In this document: in pieces, positions 46,148 to 56,146 of the stretch | Layout of the letters: each line of letters starts with the position of its first letter | Numbering within the stretch: position 1 is the stretch's first letter | DNA from: Thermoplasma acidophilum DSM 1728 | GTDB taxonomy: Archaea > Thermoplasmatota > Thermoplasmata > Thermoplasmatales > Thermoplasmataceae | Assembly: GCF_000195915.1 (NCBI RefSeq) | Contig: NC_002578.1 | Coordinates: forward strand, 1,359,644 to 1,423,643 | Direction: 5' to 3' | DNA length: 64,000 bases | The notes under the pieces: model-generated | Seen by the model: the letters and a program-made list of their open reading frames with translations, nothing else | Database searches by the model: none | What the model was told of the DNA's origin: nothing | Translations under genes and position numbers: made by a program

Positions 46148-47559
46148 CTCACCTTTAGATCCCTTGCGGCCTTGACCTCATCGATTCTCGATACGGCTGT
46201 ATTCCTGGGCCTGGATTTCAGATCATCCTCTGGAACCTTCAGCGCCGATATGAGTACATCCGCATACCTGTCAAGATCATCCTTGCTCACGGTTTCGGTT
46301 GGCTCTATCATCATGGCCTCCTTCACTATGAGCGGGAAGTAGACGGTCGGCGAGTGTATGCCGAAATCCAGCAGGTATTTTCCAATATCCAGTGCACGCC
46401 TTCCGGTTTTCTCAGTTGAGAGCACAAACTCATGCTTTTTCAGCGGATAGTATGGTACTTCGTAATACCCTTCCACCTTCTTCTTCAGGTAATTTGAATT
46501 GAGAACAGCTCTTATGGTTGCGTTCTTCAGGCCATCGTCTCCATTCCTGATGACGTATGACCAGGCTCTTAACAGAATGGAGAAAGAACCGTAGAATGAT
46601 GATACCCTGCCTATGCTCTTCTTCTTGCCGTAGTCTAGGAAGTATCTCTTGCCGTCGTAACCGACGACCGGTACTGGCAGAAAATCGGAAAGGAACGATT
46701 TGACGGCAACCGGACCTGCACCCGGGCCGCCGCCTCCGTGCGGTGTTGCAAAACTCTTGTGGAGGTTGAAGTGTACTATATCGAAACCCATAAGGCCAGG
46801 AGATGTTATGCCGAAAATGGCGTTTAGGTTTGCACCATCGTAGTATAGAAGAGCCCCAGCATCATGCAAGATCTTGGCTATTTCCGTTATGTTCTGCTCA
46901 AATATGCCCAGCGTGTTCGGATTCGTTATCATGAGCGCAGCTGTTTTCTTGGAGATCGCTGCCTTCAGGGCATTGAGATCCACCATGCCTTCGCTGTTCG
47001 ATGGTATCTCCACAACGTCGAAGCCACCCATCGTTGCAGAAGCAGGATTGGTTCCATGGGCAGAGTCAGGAACGATTATCTCAGTCCTATCTTCGTGCAG
47101 ATCCTCGAAGTACTTCTTTATTATGAGTATGCCCGTGAATTCGCCGTCCGCACCTGCCATTGGCTGGAGCGTAACCGCATCCATATCCGATATCTTCTTG
47201 AGAAACTCCTGAAGTTCATACATTATCTGGAGAGTCCCCTGAACAGTGGATTCTGGTTGGAACGGATGGATGTTCCTAAACTCCGCAAAGGAAGCTATCC
47301 TATCTGCATACTTCGGGTTGTACTTCATGGTGCACGATCCCAGCGGATAGATGCCAACATCCACGGTGTAATTCATCTGGGATAGCCTGGTGTAGTGTCT
47401 CACCACATCAACCTCTGATACCTGCGGCAGCTTCAGATCTGTCCTTCTCATATCCTGCGGCAGCAGGTTCTCATCAACATCCTCAGATAACTTGAAGCTC
47501 GTGTCTGACTTTATGTCCTTTATCAGAGGCTCATCATAGTACGCCTGCCTGAACTCCAT
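46141..47559 (-). CDS. gcvPB: Glycine dehydrogenase (decarboxylating) subunit 2
   Basis: The PLP-binding half of the split P-protein of glycine cleavage. The 472 residues include [10 protein letters not shown] and [18 protein letters not shown] with the PLP Lys. Its ATG directly follows the gcvPA stop, and the ribosome site GGAGGTGATCT is placed inside the end of gcvPA, so the two are coupled. GcvH is encoded at 54.2 kb. GcvT and L-protein are outside the window. Confidence 0.95.
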   Translation of the reverse strand: MEFRQAYYDEPLIKDIKSDTSFKLSEDVDENLLPQDMRRTDLKLPQVSEVDVVRHYTRLSQMNYTVDVGIYPLGSCTMKYNPKYADRIASFAEFRNIHPFQPESTVQGTLQIMYELQEFLKKISDMDAVTLQPMAGADGEFTGILIIKKYFEDLHEDRTEIIVPDSAHGTNPASATMGGFDVVEIPSNSEGMVDLNALKAAISKKTAALMITNPNTLGIFEQNITEIAKILHDAGALLYYDGANLNAIFGITSPGLMGFDIVHFNLHKSFATPHGGGGPGAGPVAVKSFLSDFLPVPVVGYDGKRYFLDYGKKKSIGRVSSFYGSFSILLRAWSYVIRNGDDGLKNATIRAVLNSNYLKKKVEGYYEVPYYPLKKHEFVLSTEKTGRRALDIGKYLLDFGIHSPTVYFPLIVKEAMMIEPTETVSKDDLDRYADVLISALKVPEDDLKSRPRNTAVSRIDEVKAARDLKVRW

Positions 47560-48861
47560 TCAGATCACCTCCAGCGCAGCTGCGAGTTTTTCAATTGCAG
47601 CTGCATCGGTCTTCTCCGTGACGGTAAAGAATGTTGCATCCTTCATCGGTGTATCGGAAATAAGCTGCCTTAGCTTGAGACCGCCCAGTATATTCTTAGA
47701 GGCAAGGGCCTCCATAACATCCCTCTCAAGCCTGAACATAACGTCTGAGAATGATTCTGTGCTGAAATACGGTTTTACTCCGATCGAAGATAGTTTCTCC
47801 TTTATCATCCTTGAATGCTTTATTGTCAGGAGGGCAACCTTTCTCAAGCCAGTGGAACCCATTATGGAGAGGTACGCCGATGCTGCAAGCGTCAACAGGG
47901 CCTGGTTTGAACAGATGTTGCTTGTAGCCTTGGCACGTCTAATGTGCTGTTCCCTGGTCTGAAGCGTCATGACGTATGCCCTTTTACCGTTGGAATCGAT
48001 AGATTCACCGATTATCCTGCCAGGCGACCGCCTTATATGTTCCATTTTGAACGACATCAGGCCAAGGAGCGGACCACCAAAATTCATAGGTATGCCTAAC
48101 TGCTGTCCCTCCGCAACGGCTATGTCGGATCCGTATTCTCCGGGCGGCTTGACTACACCCAGAGATATGGGATCAACATACGATATTAGAACAGCATCCT
48201 TTTTTATATCCTTTACTCCGAAGATGTTTTTGTCAAGAATGCCGTATCCATTTGGATTTTCCACCACTATGGCGGATGTATCGCTGTCGATCTTCGAGGA
48301 TAGATCGTCAAGGTCGATCATGCCGTCCTCTCCTATCCTGTACTTCATGATCTTCATATTGAGACCCCAGATGTAGTTCCTCAGTACAGATATCTTTGAG
48401 TCATAGCTTGATTCTGGCACCAGTATCTTGCTGTGGCCGTTGATCCTGTAAGCCATTCTGGCGGCCTCGCCAAGTGCGGAGTAACCGTCGTACATCGATG
48501 CGTTTGTGACGTCCATCCCCATGAGGTCCGAGATCAGGCTCTGATACTCGAACATGGACTGAAGCATGCCCTGAGATATCTCCGGCTGATACGGTGTGTA
48601 CGAATCAAGGAACTCCGGCTTTGATAGTATGTAGTTTACAGCCTCCGGGATAACTCTGTCATAGATACCGTTACCTAGGAAGTTGATCATATCTGTCTTA
48701 TTCTTCCGGCCAATTTCCATCGCGCGATCTATGACGCGGTACTCGTCCAGGCCGCCACCAATCCCTATACTCTTTTTCCTGACTGATTTCGGTATATCTG
48801 AAAAGAGTTCTTCCGGATCCTTCATGCCCAGAAAATTGAGCATAGATAGAAGTTCATCCAT
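47560..48861 (-). CDS. gcvPA: Glycine dehydrogenase (decarboxylating) subunit 1
   Basis: The N-terminal half of the split P-protein (433 aa), with YTPYQPEISQGMLQSMFEYQ, ANTNICSNQALL-like TSNICSNQALLTLAA and GESIDSNGKRAYVMTLQTREQHIRR, all typical of the subunit. It forms the heterotetramer with gcvPB that decarboxylates glycine and loads the lipoyl arm of GcvH. Confidence 0.95.
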   Translation of the reverse strand: MDELLSMLNFLGMKDPEELFSDIPKSVRKKSIGIGGGLDEYRVIDRAMEIGRKNKTDMINFLGNGIYDRVIPEAVNYILSKPEFLDSYTPYQPEISQGMLQSMFEYQSLISDLMGMDVTNASMYDGYSALGEAARMAYRINGHSKILVPESSYDSKISVLRNYIWGLNMKIMKYRIGEDGMIDLDDLSSKIDSDTSAIVVENPNGYGILDKNIFGVKDIKKDAVLISYVDPISLGVVKPPGEYGSDIAVAEGQQLGIPMNFGGPLLGLMSFKMEHIRRSPGRIIGESIDSNGKRAYVMTLQTREQHIRRAKATSNICSNQALLTLAASAYLSIMGSTGLRKVALLTIKHSRMIKEKLSSIGVKPYFSTESFSDVMFRLERDVMEALASKNILGGLKLRQLISDTPMKDATFFTVTEKTDAAAIEKLAAALEVI

Positions 48862-48930
48862 GATCCAATAAGCGTTTATGATGATTTATTTGTTTGCAAA
48901 AACCGCCATTTCCTGATATGAGATACCATT

Positions 48931-49560
48931 TCACACGCCAGGTACATCGCCGTATATGATCTTGTGTATTTGAGGCAGAACGCGGACATTGTATCCTGTT
49001 CCAACTATGCGGTCGGCTATACGCCTGATATCGGAACCCCATGCGGGCTGGAAAACAAAGCTCAGGCCTTCACCGTACCTATCAACGAAGTCTATGGCGA
49101 AATCCAGGTCTGTATCATCCTTTATCACTATCTTGAGATAGTCCTGCTTGCGGAGATATCTTAGGTTGTCCATGAGGAATCCCTTTGTGACCTTTGCTGA
49201 AGGCGGTTTGACATCCATGTCGATGAATATCCTGTCGGAGAATACGAAATTCCTTATGCTTATTGTGCCGTTGGTTTCTATGAGAACATTCTTTCCCATG
49301 TCAACCACGGATTTCACGAAAGCCAGGGCATCTCTCTGCACCAACGGTTCTCCTCCGGTGAAGCATACCCAACCCTCCTTTGCTTCCTTAACGATGCCCA
49401 GCAACTCGCTAAGAGGGATCTCTTTTCCACCGTAGAATGAGTACTTAGTATCGCACCATTCACATCGTATGTTGCATACGTTCGTCCTGACAAACAGCAT
49501 TGGCAGGCCCGCATACGGGCCCTCGCCCTGTATGCTGTGGAATATCTCTGTTATCAGCAC
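48931..49560 (-). CDS. queE: 7-carboxy-7-deazaguanine synthase QueE
   Basis: Radical-SAM ring-contracting enzyme that makes CDG for the 7-deazaguanine (archaeosine) tRNA pathway. The 209-residue protein has FHSIQGEGPYAG, the cluster motif CNIRCEWC (Cys29, Cys33, Cys36), FTGGEPL and a C-terminus FQPAWGSD. Other genes of this pathway are not in the window. Confidence 0.93.
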   Translation of the reverse strand: MLITEIFHSIQGEGPYAGLPMLFVRTNVCNIRCEWCDTKYSFYGGKEIPLSELLGIVKEAKEGWVCFTGGEPLVQRDALAFVKSVVDMGKNVLIETNGTISIRNFVFSDRIFIDMDVKPPSAKVTKGFLMDNLRYLRKQDYLKIVIKDDTDLDFAIDFVDRYGEGLSFVFQPAWGSDIRRIADRIVGTGYNVRVLPQIHKIIYGDVPGV

Positions 49561-49696
49561 GAACGCCTATTGATAGGAGGCTAATATCATTATGTGTTTA
49601 ACATCCATGTATTATTCTGTCATTTGAGCGGCGTTCAGGTGCAGAAAAACACAAAATTTATTAACATTTTACAGTATTACAGTTTAGTGGTGAAAA

Positions 49697-49930
49697 TTGT
49701 CAATAGCCTTCGTTCTTATTAGCACCGTTCCCGGAAAGGAACATGAAGTGTACAACAAGGTGCTCAAGATTAACGGTGTGGTCGAAGCCCACCCGCTGTT
49801 CGGGGAATACGATATTATAGTTAAGCTGGATATGAAGGATTTCACCGAGATAGGTGAGGTGGTCATAGAGAAGATCAGAACAATAGACGGGGTTATTGAC
49901 ACAAAGACGCTGACAGGAATAAAGCTGTGA
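49697..49930 (+). CDS. Stand-alone Lrp/AsnC RAM-domain protein
   Basis: A 77-residue effector-binding domain (RAM fold) without an HTH: VLISTVPGKEHEVYNKVLKI, then VVEAHPLFGEYDIIVKLD and IRTIDGVIDTKTLTGI. It probably binds amino acids or forms rings that tune Lrp-type regulators. Translation starts at TTG 49697, with the ribosome site GTGGTGA just upstream. The stop is 9 bp before the next gene. Confidence 0.85.
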   Translation: MSIAFVLISTVPGKEHEVYNKVLKINGVVEAHPLFGEYDIIVKLDMKDFTEIGEVVIEKIRTIDGVIDTKTLTGIKL

Positions 49931-49939
49931 GGTGGTATA

Positions 49940-50257
49940 GTGATTCCTTGGTCTCCTTGGAACTGGGAAGTCTTCTTGCTCGTGATTCTGGCGCTTCTGG
50001 CTCTATCGCTGATAGTGCTCGGTATACTTACCGCGTACTTTGGAAGCGGAAAGAGCAGGATAGCCGGAGCCGCGCTTCTGATCATTGGTCTGGTGGTAGC
50101 AGTTATGGACATAGTCGGGCCGAAATACATGTTCCACTTCGGTCTGGGTCAGTGGGCTGCATATGTTGCGCTCGGGACAATATTCTATGTCATAGCTGCA
50201 ATAATAGGCGTTGTGATCGGTTTGCTGGTCTTCCTGGGTTTCATAATGAAAACCTGA
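49940..50257 (+). CDS. Three-helix membrane protein, unknown function
   Basis: A 105-residue protein with hydrophobic segments near residues 10-33, 40-58 and 70-102. No family is recognised. Translation starts at GTG 49940 with GAGGTGG about six bases upstream, overlapping the stop of the RAM-domain gene region, so the two are probably cotranscribed. Confidence 0.65.
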   Translation: MIPWSPWNWEVFLLVILALLALSLIVLGILTAYFGSGKSRIAGAALLIIGLVVAVMDIVGPKYMFHFGLGQWAAYVALGTIFYVIAAIIGVVIGLLVFLGFIMKT

Positions 50258-50301
50258 AGATCGGCCAACAAAATATTTATTTACATTTTTAATCGGCCAC
50301 A

Positions 50302-51234
50302 ATGAGCACTTCTTCCTACATCGATCAGATCAAGAATGAGATTTCTGAAAAGGTCAAGGGGCGTGCAATAATTGCAGTATCAGGTGGCCAGGACAGTTCA
50401 CTTCTCTCCGTTCTCGCATCACAGGTCCTCGGCGATCGATTGCTCTGTGTTTTCGTTGATACCGGCCTCATAAGGATAGGGGAGGTTGACCGGGTCAGGA
50501 AGTTCTTCGAGGAACACGCGATGAATTATAGGATAGTGGATGCTTCAAAACGCTTCCTCGAAGCTCTAAAGGGCATAACGGATCCTGAGGAAAAACGCAA
50601 GATCATTGGGAAAATGTTCATAGATGTGCTCAATGAGGAGGCTGAGAATTTCCACGCGGAGTACCTGCTTCAGGGTACGATCGCACCGGACTGGATAGAG
50701 AGCGGTGGCCAAAAGAGGGATACGATAAAGAGCCACCACAACGTTGGCGGGCTTCCAAAGGAGATGAAGCTTAAGCTTGTTGAACCGTTGCGCGATTTCT
50801 ATAAGGATGAAATAAGGGCAATGTCAAGGGAACTCGGACTCAGAACCGATCTGCAGCCATTTCCCGGCCCTGGGCTTGCGGTTCGCATAGTTGGCGAGAT
50901 CACACCGGAAAAACTTGATCTTCTGCGCAGAGCGACCAGGATCGTTGAGGATAAGATCGAAAGCGCATTAAAACCTGAGGAGCGCCCCTGGCAGTACTTC
51001 GCTGTTCTGCTTCCCGTTAAGACCACGGGCGTGCACGGAGATCGCAGGGCTTATGGATATACGGTCGCCGTAAGGATGATAGACAGCATAGATGCTATGA
51101 CGGGCACCTTCACAAAACCTTCATGGGATCTGCTTGAAGACATAGCAAACACAATAACTGATGAGATACCCGATATAAACAGAGTGGTATACGATATAAC
51201 AAACAAGCCCCCGGCCACAATAGAATGGGAATAG
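50302..51234 (+). CDS. guaAB: GMP synthase ATP-pyrophosphatase subunit (subunit B)
   Basis: Adenylates XMP and uses ammonia from a separate glutaminase subunit, the archaeal two-subunit arrangement. The 310-residue protein has the PP-loop SGGQDSS near residue 28, [15 protein letters not shown], and C-terminal [16 protein letters not shown] and [14 protein letters not shown]. The glutaminase gene is elsewhere. A TATA-like TATTTATTTAC is about 28 nt before the ATG. Confidence 0.95.
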   Translation: MSTSSYIDQIKNEISEKVKGRAIIAVSGGQDSSLLSVLASQVLGDRLLCVFVDTGLIRIGEVDRVRKFFEEHAMNYRIVDASKRFLEALKGITDPEEKRKIIGKMFIDVLNEEAENFHAEYLLQGTIAPDWIESGGQKRDTIKSHHNVGGLPKEMKLKLVEPLRDFYKDEIRAMSRELGLRTDLQPFPGPGLAVRIVGEITPEKLDLLRRATRIVEDKIESALKPEERPWQYFAVLLPVKTTGVHGDRRAYGYTVAVRMIDSIDAMTGTFTKPSWDLLEDIANTITDEIPDINRVVYDITNKPPATIEWE

Positions 51235-51291
51235 ATATCAGAAAAAATTCGATATCTTCTTAATTTAAAAGAATGGATAACGAAAGCGTAA

Positions 51292-51322
51292 AAATTTAAT
51301 GAAGCCGATCAAAGAATCGGCT
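51292..51322 (-). terminator. Hairpin plus T-run after the Fur-family gene
   Basis: AGCCGAT (51303-51309) and ATCGGCT (51316-51322) form a 7-bp stem with a 6-base loop, followed on the minus strand by ATTAAATTTTTACG. Confidence 0.5.
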
Positions 51323-51337
51323 AACACTCAATACTTA

Positions 51338-51787
51338 TCAGTGCACAATTGGCCTTGTGCTGGCCATTTCCTGTTTTTCCTTCGCTTTGCAATCAGGGCA
51401 CACGCCCCTCACAAACAGTGTTATGTTTTCAAAGTCAGCGTCTGAGTTTTCCCTGAGCAGATCAAGAAGCTTCCCCTTATCTATCTTAACGTCAACTATG
51501 TTTCCGCACACCTTGCACATAAGGTTAGCGTGGAGCTCAACCTCGTTCTCGAACCATGTCGTGCCATCCACATCGAAGGAGTTTATGCACCTGACATCTG
51601 CAAAAGCCTTTAATATATTGTATACCGTGGCAAGGGTGATCGTTGGAATGGTCTTCTTGATCTCCTTATAAACATCGTTAGCAGTAAAGTGTCCCGGGCC
51701 TTTCTTCAGATACTCAATAACTGCCAGCCTCTGCGGCGTTATCTTGTAGCCTGCCTCTTTGAGCATAGCGACATAGTCTTTAACCAT
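51338..51787 (-). CDS. Fur/PerR-family metal- or peroxide-responsive repressor
   Basis: A 149-residue winged-helix repressor: GYKITPQRLAVIEYL and TLATVYNILKAF (recognition helix) in the DNA-binding half, then the dimerisation domain with HANLMCKVCG and VCPDCKAK, the two Cys-x2-Cys pairs of the structural zinc site. PerR-type sensing is possible but not decidable here. A peroxiredoxin gene lies 5 kb away. Upstream AT-rich palindromic sequence (51825-51860) could hold its operator. Confidence 0.88.
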   Translation of the reverse strand: MVKDYVAMLKEAGYKITPQRLAVIEYLKKGPGHFTANDVYKEIKKTIPTITLATVYNILKAFADVRCINSFDVDGTTWFENEVELHANLMCKVCGNIVDVKIDKGKLLDLLRENSDADFENITLFVRGVCPDCKAKEKQEMASTRPIVH

Positions 51788-51969
51788 ATCTACCAGATAA
51801 GATATTTCAAATGCGTATTTAAATTATACTAATTAATATGTAAACATAATAAATCGAATATTAAAATTATTATCAAACAGAACACATCATTTGCCTCACT
51901 CAAAGAAAAATGAATGCATATCTATTTAATAATCTAAATTTAAATCTCAAACCGTATATGCATGAAAAT

Positions 51970-51979
51970 GCTTAAATAC
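51970..51979 (+). promoter_or_regulatory. TATA box of the COG1395-type regulator gene
   Basis: GCTTAAATAC is centred about 25 nt before GTG 52000, consistent with a leaderless GTG-start mRNA. Confidence 0.55.
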
Positions 51980-51999
51980 AGAATATCATAATAAGTACT

Positions 52000-52938
52000 G
52001 TGGAAGATAAAAAGGATGCGCTGATCTCCAAGACCATATCGATGCTTCTGGATAACGGCTTTGCGGTAGCCGACATAAGTGGGCAGTTCTCAGCATCCTT
52101 TGACATAATAGCAAGGAGGAATATAGAGAGATACGTGCTAAAGGTGCTTTACAACATAGACACGCTGAAGCCAACAACGGCATACCAGCTGGCCAAAGTT
52201 GCTAAATTCCTAAGATCGACAGCCACTATTGTGGGTGAGAAGGCTGGCGGTGGTCCTCTGGAGGATGGGGTGATATATTACAGGCACGGAATTCCCATAT
52301 CTTCACTTGATACCTTCAGGGACTATATCAACGGAGAAAAGCCTTACATATATTCCGGGCCGGGTGGGTTCTACGTTAAGATAAACGGTGAAGCGCTCAG
52401 AGAGATGAGGATGAAGATGAGCCTCTCCATAGGATACCTGTCGCATTATCTCGGTGTTTCCAGGAGATCGGTATCCCTCTACGAAAATGGATCATCGGCA
52501 ACGATAGATGTCTTCCTCAAGCTTCAGGAGATCATCAAATCCGATCTGGTGGATCATACGGACCTGTTCAAGATCATTCCAGACAATTTCCAGGAAGAGG
52601 AGAGGGTTGATGACGTTTACATACAGATGCTGTTGGATATACTAGAGAGGATCGGGCTGGATACTAAGCCAGCGTACAGGATGCCCTTTGACATTCTTGC
52701 AAGGGATGAGGAGGTTGTATCGCTGATAGCTTCCCTGCTGTCAGAAGAGGCGGATAAAACAAAGATAGAGATAATGAAGAAGATTAGCAGTGTTCTTGAG
52801 GATGATGCTTTCCTGATCAGCAAGCATTCTACCACCAGAGAGAACATAAATGGATGTCCGGTGATCAACATCGTGGACCTGGAGAAGATGACCAGCAAGG
52901 ATGAACTTCTTAGGATGCTGGAGAAAAGGGCCAGATGA
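52000..52938 (+). CDS. HTH-type transcriptional regulator (COG1395-like)
   Basis: A 312-residue archaeal regulator. An N-terminal domain (about residues 1-110, including DIIARRNIERYVLKVLYNID and TIVGEKAGG) precedes a Xre-type helix-turn-helix around residues 130-170 (EMRMKMSLSIGYLSHYLGVSRR, then SVSLYENGSSA). The C-terminal domain is of unknown role. Its stop overlaps the start of the next gene (ATGA), so the two are co-translated. Confidence 0.85.
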   Translation: MEDKKDALISKTISMLLDNGFAVADISGQFSASFDIIARRNIERYVLKVLYNIDTLKPTTAYQLAKVAKFLRSTATIVGEKAGGGPLEDGVIYYRHGIPISSLDTFRDYINGEKPYIYSGPGGFYVKINGEALREMRMKMSLSIGYLSHYLGVSRRSVSLYENGSSATIDVFLKLQEIIKSDLVDHTDLFKIIPDNFQEEERVDDVYIQMLLDILERIGLDTKPAYRMPFDILARDEEVVSLIASLLSEEADKTKIEIMKKISSVLEDDAFLISKHSTTRENINGCPVINIVDLEKMTSKDELLRMLEKRAR

Positions 52939-53570
52939 TCGCCAGATTCAACAACAATGAGCATGATATAACGTTATTTGGTGGAATAAAGGGCCTTGTC
53001 AGGGATGGTGATGATCTCAAGAGCGCTCTTTACCAGGAGAGGCCTGGCGCAATATACATAGTTCTTAGCAAGGAACAGATCGATGGTCTGTCCGCATTCC
53101 TAAAGGATCCATTTGAGCTTTCCATGTCGGATTACGAGATATCCTATGGCCTTCATCTCTCGGTTTACGGCGAGGTCATGACGCCGCCCCCAATCTACAT
53201 TGAGGCTGTAAAATATGCCGAGGAAAACGGCAAGGAATTAAGGCCACTTGACGTACCTGAAAAGGAATATTCAGAATTTTACGTCAAGAATGTGAAGATG
53301 TTCGATCTTCTCCGCAACTCCCTCAGAAAGAGACGGGTCACCAGGATGGAATTTGGGGATACCAGCCCTGAGGATTTTGTCAGGAGATGGGAGGAAACGA
53401 TGAACAGGGTGAAGGGGCTCAAGAGGGTTGAAGATTACCGGCTTTCATATATAGAAGAGAGGATCAGGGAATACCTATCGTCAGAGAAGGAGAAGAATGT
53501 CTTCATAATAACAGAATTCGAATTTTACGATCAGCTGAAGAAATTTCTGTCTGACGGCATGAATCGCTGA
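52935..53570 (+). CDS. Protein of unknown function coupled to the HTH regulator
   Basis: A 211-residue soluble protein beginning MIARFNNNEHDITLFGGIKG. A region GEVMTPPPIYIEAVKYAEENGK followed by basic helices faintly recalls TraB/PrgY-type folds, but the signature is not convincing. The ATGA overlap with the regulator gene suggests a regulatory partner or co-sensor. It converges on rlmE. Confidence 0.6.
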   Translation: MIARFNNNEHDITLFGGIKGLVRDGDDLKSALYQERPGAIYIVLSKEQIDGLSAFLKDPFELSMSDYEISYGLHLSVYGEVMTPPPIYIEAVKYAEENGKELRPLDVPEKEYSEFYVKNVKMFDLLRNSLRKRRVTRMEFGDTSPEDFVRRWEETMNRVKGLKRVEDYRLSYIEERIREYLSSEKEKNVFIITEFEFYDQLKKFLSDGMNR

Positions 53571-53572
53571 CC

Positions 53573-54190
53573 TTAACCTTGTACGCTATTGTCCGTTTCT
53601 TTGCCGGAAAAACCATAAAAAATAATGTATACTTCACTCGATTCCTTCCTTGATGCCGGCGGTTTTGTTATCCTGTGATCCCTGAAGTAATGCCCCCAGT
53701 TCTTTATGAAATCTCCCGTCATGTCCCCCTGAAACTGCTTAACAACCGCAACGCCTCCTCTTCGCAGCGTGTCCATGGCTATCTTCATGACTGCGTTTCC
53801 TATCATCACCGATGCGGCATGGTCAGAGCTTCTTATACCGCTGGTCTTGGCCATGGCGTCCGAAAGCACGACATCAAATCTCTGTACGAGCGATCTGGCC
53901 ATTTCCTCCCTTATCCTTTCCGCTGCATCTTCCCTCAGGATGTTCAGCTTCAGGAAGATCACTCCGGGTATCTCATCCATGGGCTGTATGTCCACCGCAA
54001 CTACACGGCATCCATGATCGACAAGCACCTGTGTCCAGCCACCAGGCGATGATCCGATCTCCAGCACAGCCTGTCCATCCTTGATGATACCGTAGCGTTC
54101 TATCAGGAATTCAAGCTTGTATGCGGCCCTGCTCCTGAACTGATCTCGCTTTGCCCGCCAGTAGTACTGATCCCTGTGGTCGGAACTCAT
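53573..54190 (-). CDS. rlmE: RlmE/FtsJ 2'-O-ribose rRNA methyltransferase
   Basis: Methylates U2552-equivalent of 23S rRNA. The 205-residue enzyme has the N-terminal RSRAAYKLEFL with the catalytic Lys, motif I LEIGSSPGGWTQ, VLSDAMAKTSG with the catalytic Asp, and VVKQFQGD with the second catalytic Lys, plus a final Glu in SSEVYI (K-D-K-E tetrad). The start overlaps the gcvH stop by 4 bp. Confidence 0.95.
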   Translation of the reverse strand: MSSDHRDQYYWRAKRDQFRSRAAYKLEFLIERYGIIKDGQAVLEIGSSPGGWTQVLVDHGCRVVAVDIQPMDEIPGVIFLKLNILREDAAERIREEMARSLVQRFDVVLSDAMAKTSGIRSSDHAASVMIGNAVMKIAMDTLRRGGVAVVKQFQGDMTGDFIKNWGHYFRDHRITKPPASRKESSEVYIIFYGFSGKETDNSVQG

Positions 54191-54561
54191 TGTATTAACT
54201 TCCTGTACTCCGATGCAGACAGGTGTTCTCCCTCACTCTCAATGGCCATCTTGACCAGCCAGCTGCCGTAAGGATCCTTGTTTATTGATTCCGGATGCTT
54301 TGCGACCTCTTCGTTTACGGCGGTTACCGTTCCTGTTATTGGGGAATAAACATCCTCTGCTGATTTCACGGATTCTATTGTCAGAAGAACGTCTCCGGCC
54401 TTCTTCTTATCCCCAACCTTTGGAAGATCGACGTAGACTATATCCGTCATCTGGGACTGAGCATAATCAGTTATTCCTATGGTCGCTGTGTTTCCATCCT
54501 TTCTGTACCATTCGTGCGTCTTCGTGTAGTTCAAACCCTCTGGTACCTCTGTCATGATCAA
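54187..54561 (-). CDS. gcvH: Glycine cleavage system H protein
   Basis: A 124-residue lipoyl-carrier protein with the lipoyl Lys66 in ESVKSAEDVYSPITG and the family start GLNYTKTHEWY. It shuttles the aminomethyl group between GcvP and GcvT. The first ATG is preceded by an AT-rich TATATTTTTTTG box. It is separated by several kb from the gcvPA-gcvPB operon and instead leads a gcvH-rlmE pair. Confidence 0.96.
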   Translation of the reverse strand: MIMTEVPEGLNYTKTHEWYRKDGNTATIGITDYAQSQMTDIVYVDLPKVGDKKKAGDVLLTIESVKSAEDVYSPITGTVTAVNEEVAKHPESINKDPYGSWLVKMAIESEGEHLSASEYRKLIQ

Positions 54562-54695
54562 TCTAAAGCGTTAAAGCCTATATTTTTTTGTCGTTTTCCT
54601 GACGCCTTTTGATCTTCGTCATGGATTGCCCTGAACCGCGATCCTGCCATGCAAAGAAACCTTTTATCTCTCCAGATCATAGTGTAAAGGTCTCT

Positions 54696-56003
54696 ATGGT
54701 TGTACCTAATGGAGAGGGCGATAAGACTGCGGCTGTTGTGGGTCTGCAGTTTGGTGATGAGGGAAAGGGCAAGATAACCGATTATCTCAGCGGATCTTAC
54801 GATGTTGTTGTTAGATTCAACGGTGGAACAAACGCTGGGCATACCGTGGTGACCGATGAAGGGACGTTCAAGTTCCATCTTCTCCCTTCAGGATCCCTGC
54901 GTACATCATATGTTGTGCTCGGCAGCGGCATGGTTATCGATCCGGTTGCGTTGATCCCTGAGATAGAGATAGTGAGAAAGATCAATCCGGCACTGAAAAT
55001 TATAATCAGCAGAAACGCCCATGTTGTAACGAAGATGCACAGGCAGATCGATGTGGAAGAGGAGAAGATAAGATCGAGCCTGATGATAGGAACCACTGCA
55101 CAGGGCATTGGCCCCACATACGAAGATAAGTACGCACGGACTGGGATAAGGATGGTCGACATCTCCGATATTGACCTGATCAAGGAGAAGATAGAAACCA
55201 TGTACAGGATGCACTCCAACCTGTTAGCCAACACTGAATTTTCCAATCTGGCAAAGAGAGAGGAAATGGCCAAGGAGATATACGAAGCTGGCATCAAGCT
55301 CACTGGATACCTTGACTATACGGAGGTAGCGATAGACAGGCTTTATTCCCAGGGAAAAAGAATACTGTTCGAAGGCGCTCAGGGCGTGTTCCTGGATCCA
55401 GATTTTGGGTTCTATCCCTTCGTCACATCATCGAACACCATAAGCGCTTCAGTTTACACAGGAACCGGCTTCTCTCTCAGGAAGGTCAACAGGATAATAG
55501 GAGTTGCAAAGGCGTACGTATCTAAGGTTGGGGAGGGGCCATTTCCCACCGAAATAACTGGCGACCTCGCCAAGCAGCTCAGGGATCTCGGTGGCGAATA
55601 CGGAACGACAACTGGTAGGCCGAGAAGGGTCGGATGGCTCGATCTGCCCATGCTGAAATACGCAGTACGCATAGATGACGTGGATGAGATAGCCATAACA
55701 AAGGTTGATACATTGGGCATGCTTGACACGGTTAAGGTTTGCAGACAGTATCTCATAGATGGGAAGCCTATAGATTATGTTCCCAGAGACATGAATACCA
55801 TAAAGAAGATCGAACCCGTGTACGATGAGTTCGAGGGATGGGGTGCCATCTCAGATTCGATCAGCGGCAGGAAGATATCGATAGATCAGCTGCCATCAAA
55901 GCTGGTGAAATACATAAAGTACATTGAAGATCAGGTTGGAAAGCCCATCGGCATAATATCCATGGGGAAGGAAAGGAACAGAACTGTGAGAATAATAAAA
56001 TGA
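54696..56003 (+). CDS. purA: Adenylosuccinate synthetase
   Basis: Makes adenylosuccinate from IMP, Asp and GTP. The 435-residue protein has the GTP-binding LQFGDEGKGKITDYL, GGTNAGHTV, TTAQGIGPTYEDK and the C-terminal GRPRRVGWLD region. ATG 54696 is chosen because MVVPNGEGDKTAAVVGLQFG fits the family N-terminus and a TATA-like CCTTTTATC is about 30 nt upstream. The 29-residue extension to 54609 crosses that box. Confidence 0.95.
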   Translation: MVVPNGEGDKTAAVVGLQFGDEGKGKITDYLSGSYDVVVRFNGGTNAGHTVVTDEGTFKFHLLPSGSLRTSYVVLGSGMVIDPVALIPEIEIVRKINPALKIIISRNAHVVTKMHRQIDVEEEKIRSSLMIGTTAQGIGPTYEDKYARTGIRMVDISDIDLIKEKIETMYRMHSNLLANTEFSNLAKREEMAKEIYEAGIKLTGYLDYTEVAIDRLYSQGKRILFEGAQGVFLDPDFGFYPFVTSSNTISASVYTGTGFSLRKVNRIIGVAKAYVSKVGEGPFPTEITGDLAKQLRDLGGEYGTTTGRPRRVGWLDLPMLKYAVRIDDVDEIAITKVDTLGMLDTVKVCRQYLIDGKPIDYVPRDMNTIKKIEPVYDEFEGWGAISDSISGRKISIDQLPSKLVKYIKYIEDQVGKPIGIISMGKERNRTVRIIK

Positions 56004-56146
56004 GCGGAGCTACAAAAGTTTAAATTAACCTGCACTGATTTCTATGCATCCACGGGCGATTTATGAACGCAAGATGAAAATGCTTGCGTAACGTAAATTG
56101 CCCGTGCCAACCCATTGTAGCTTTTTGGGCAAAAAGAGGTAATGTC

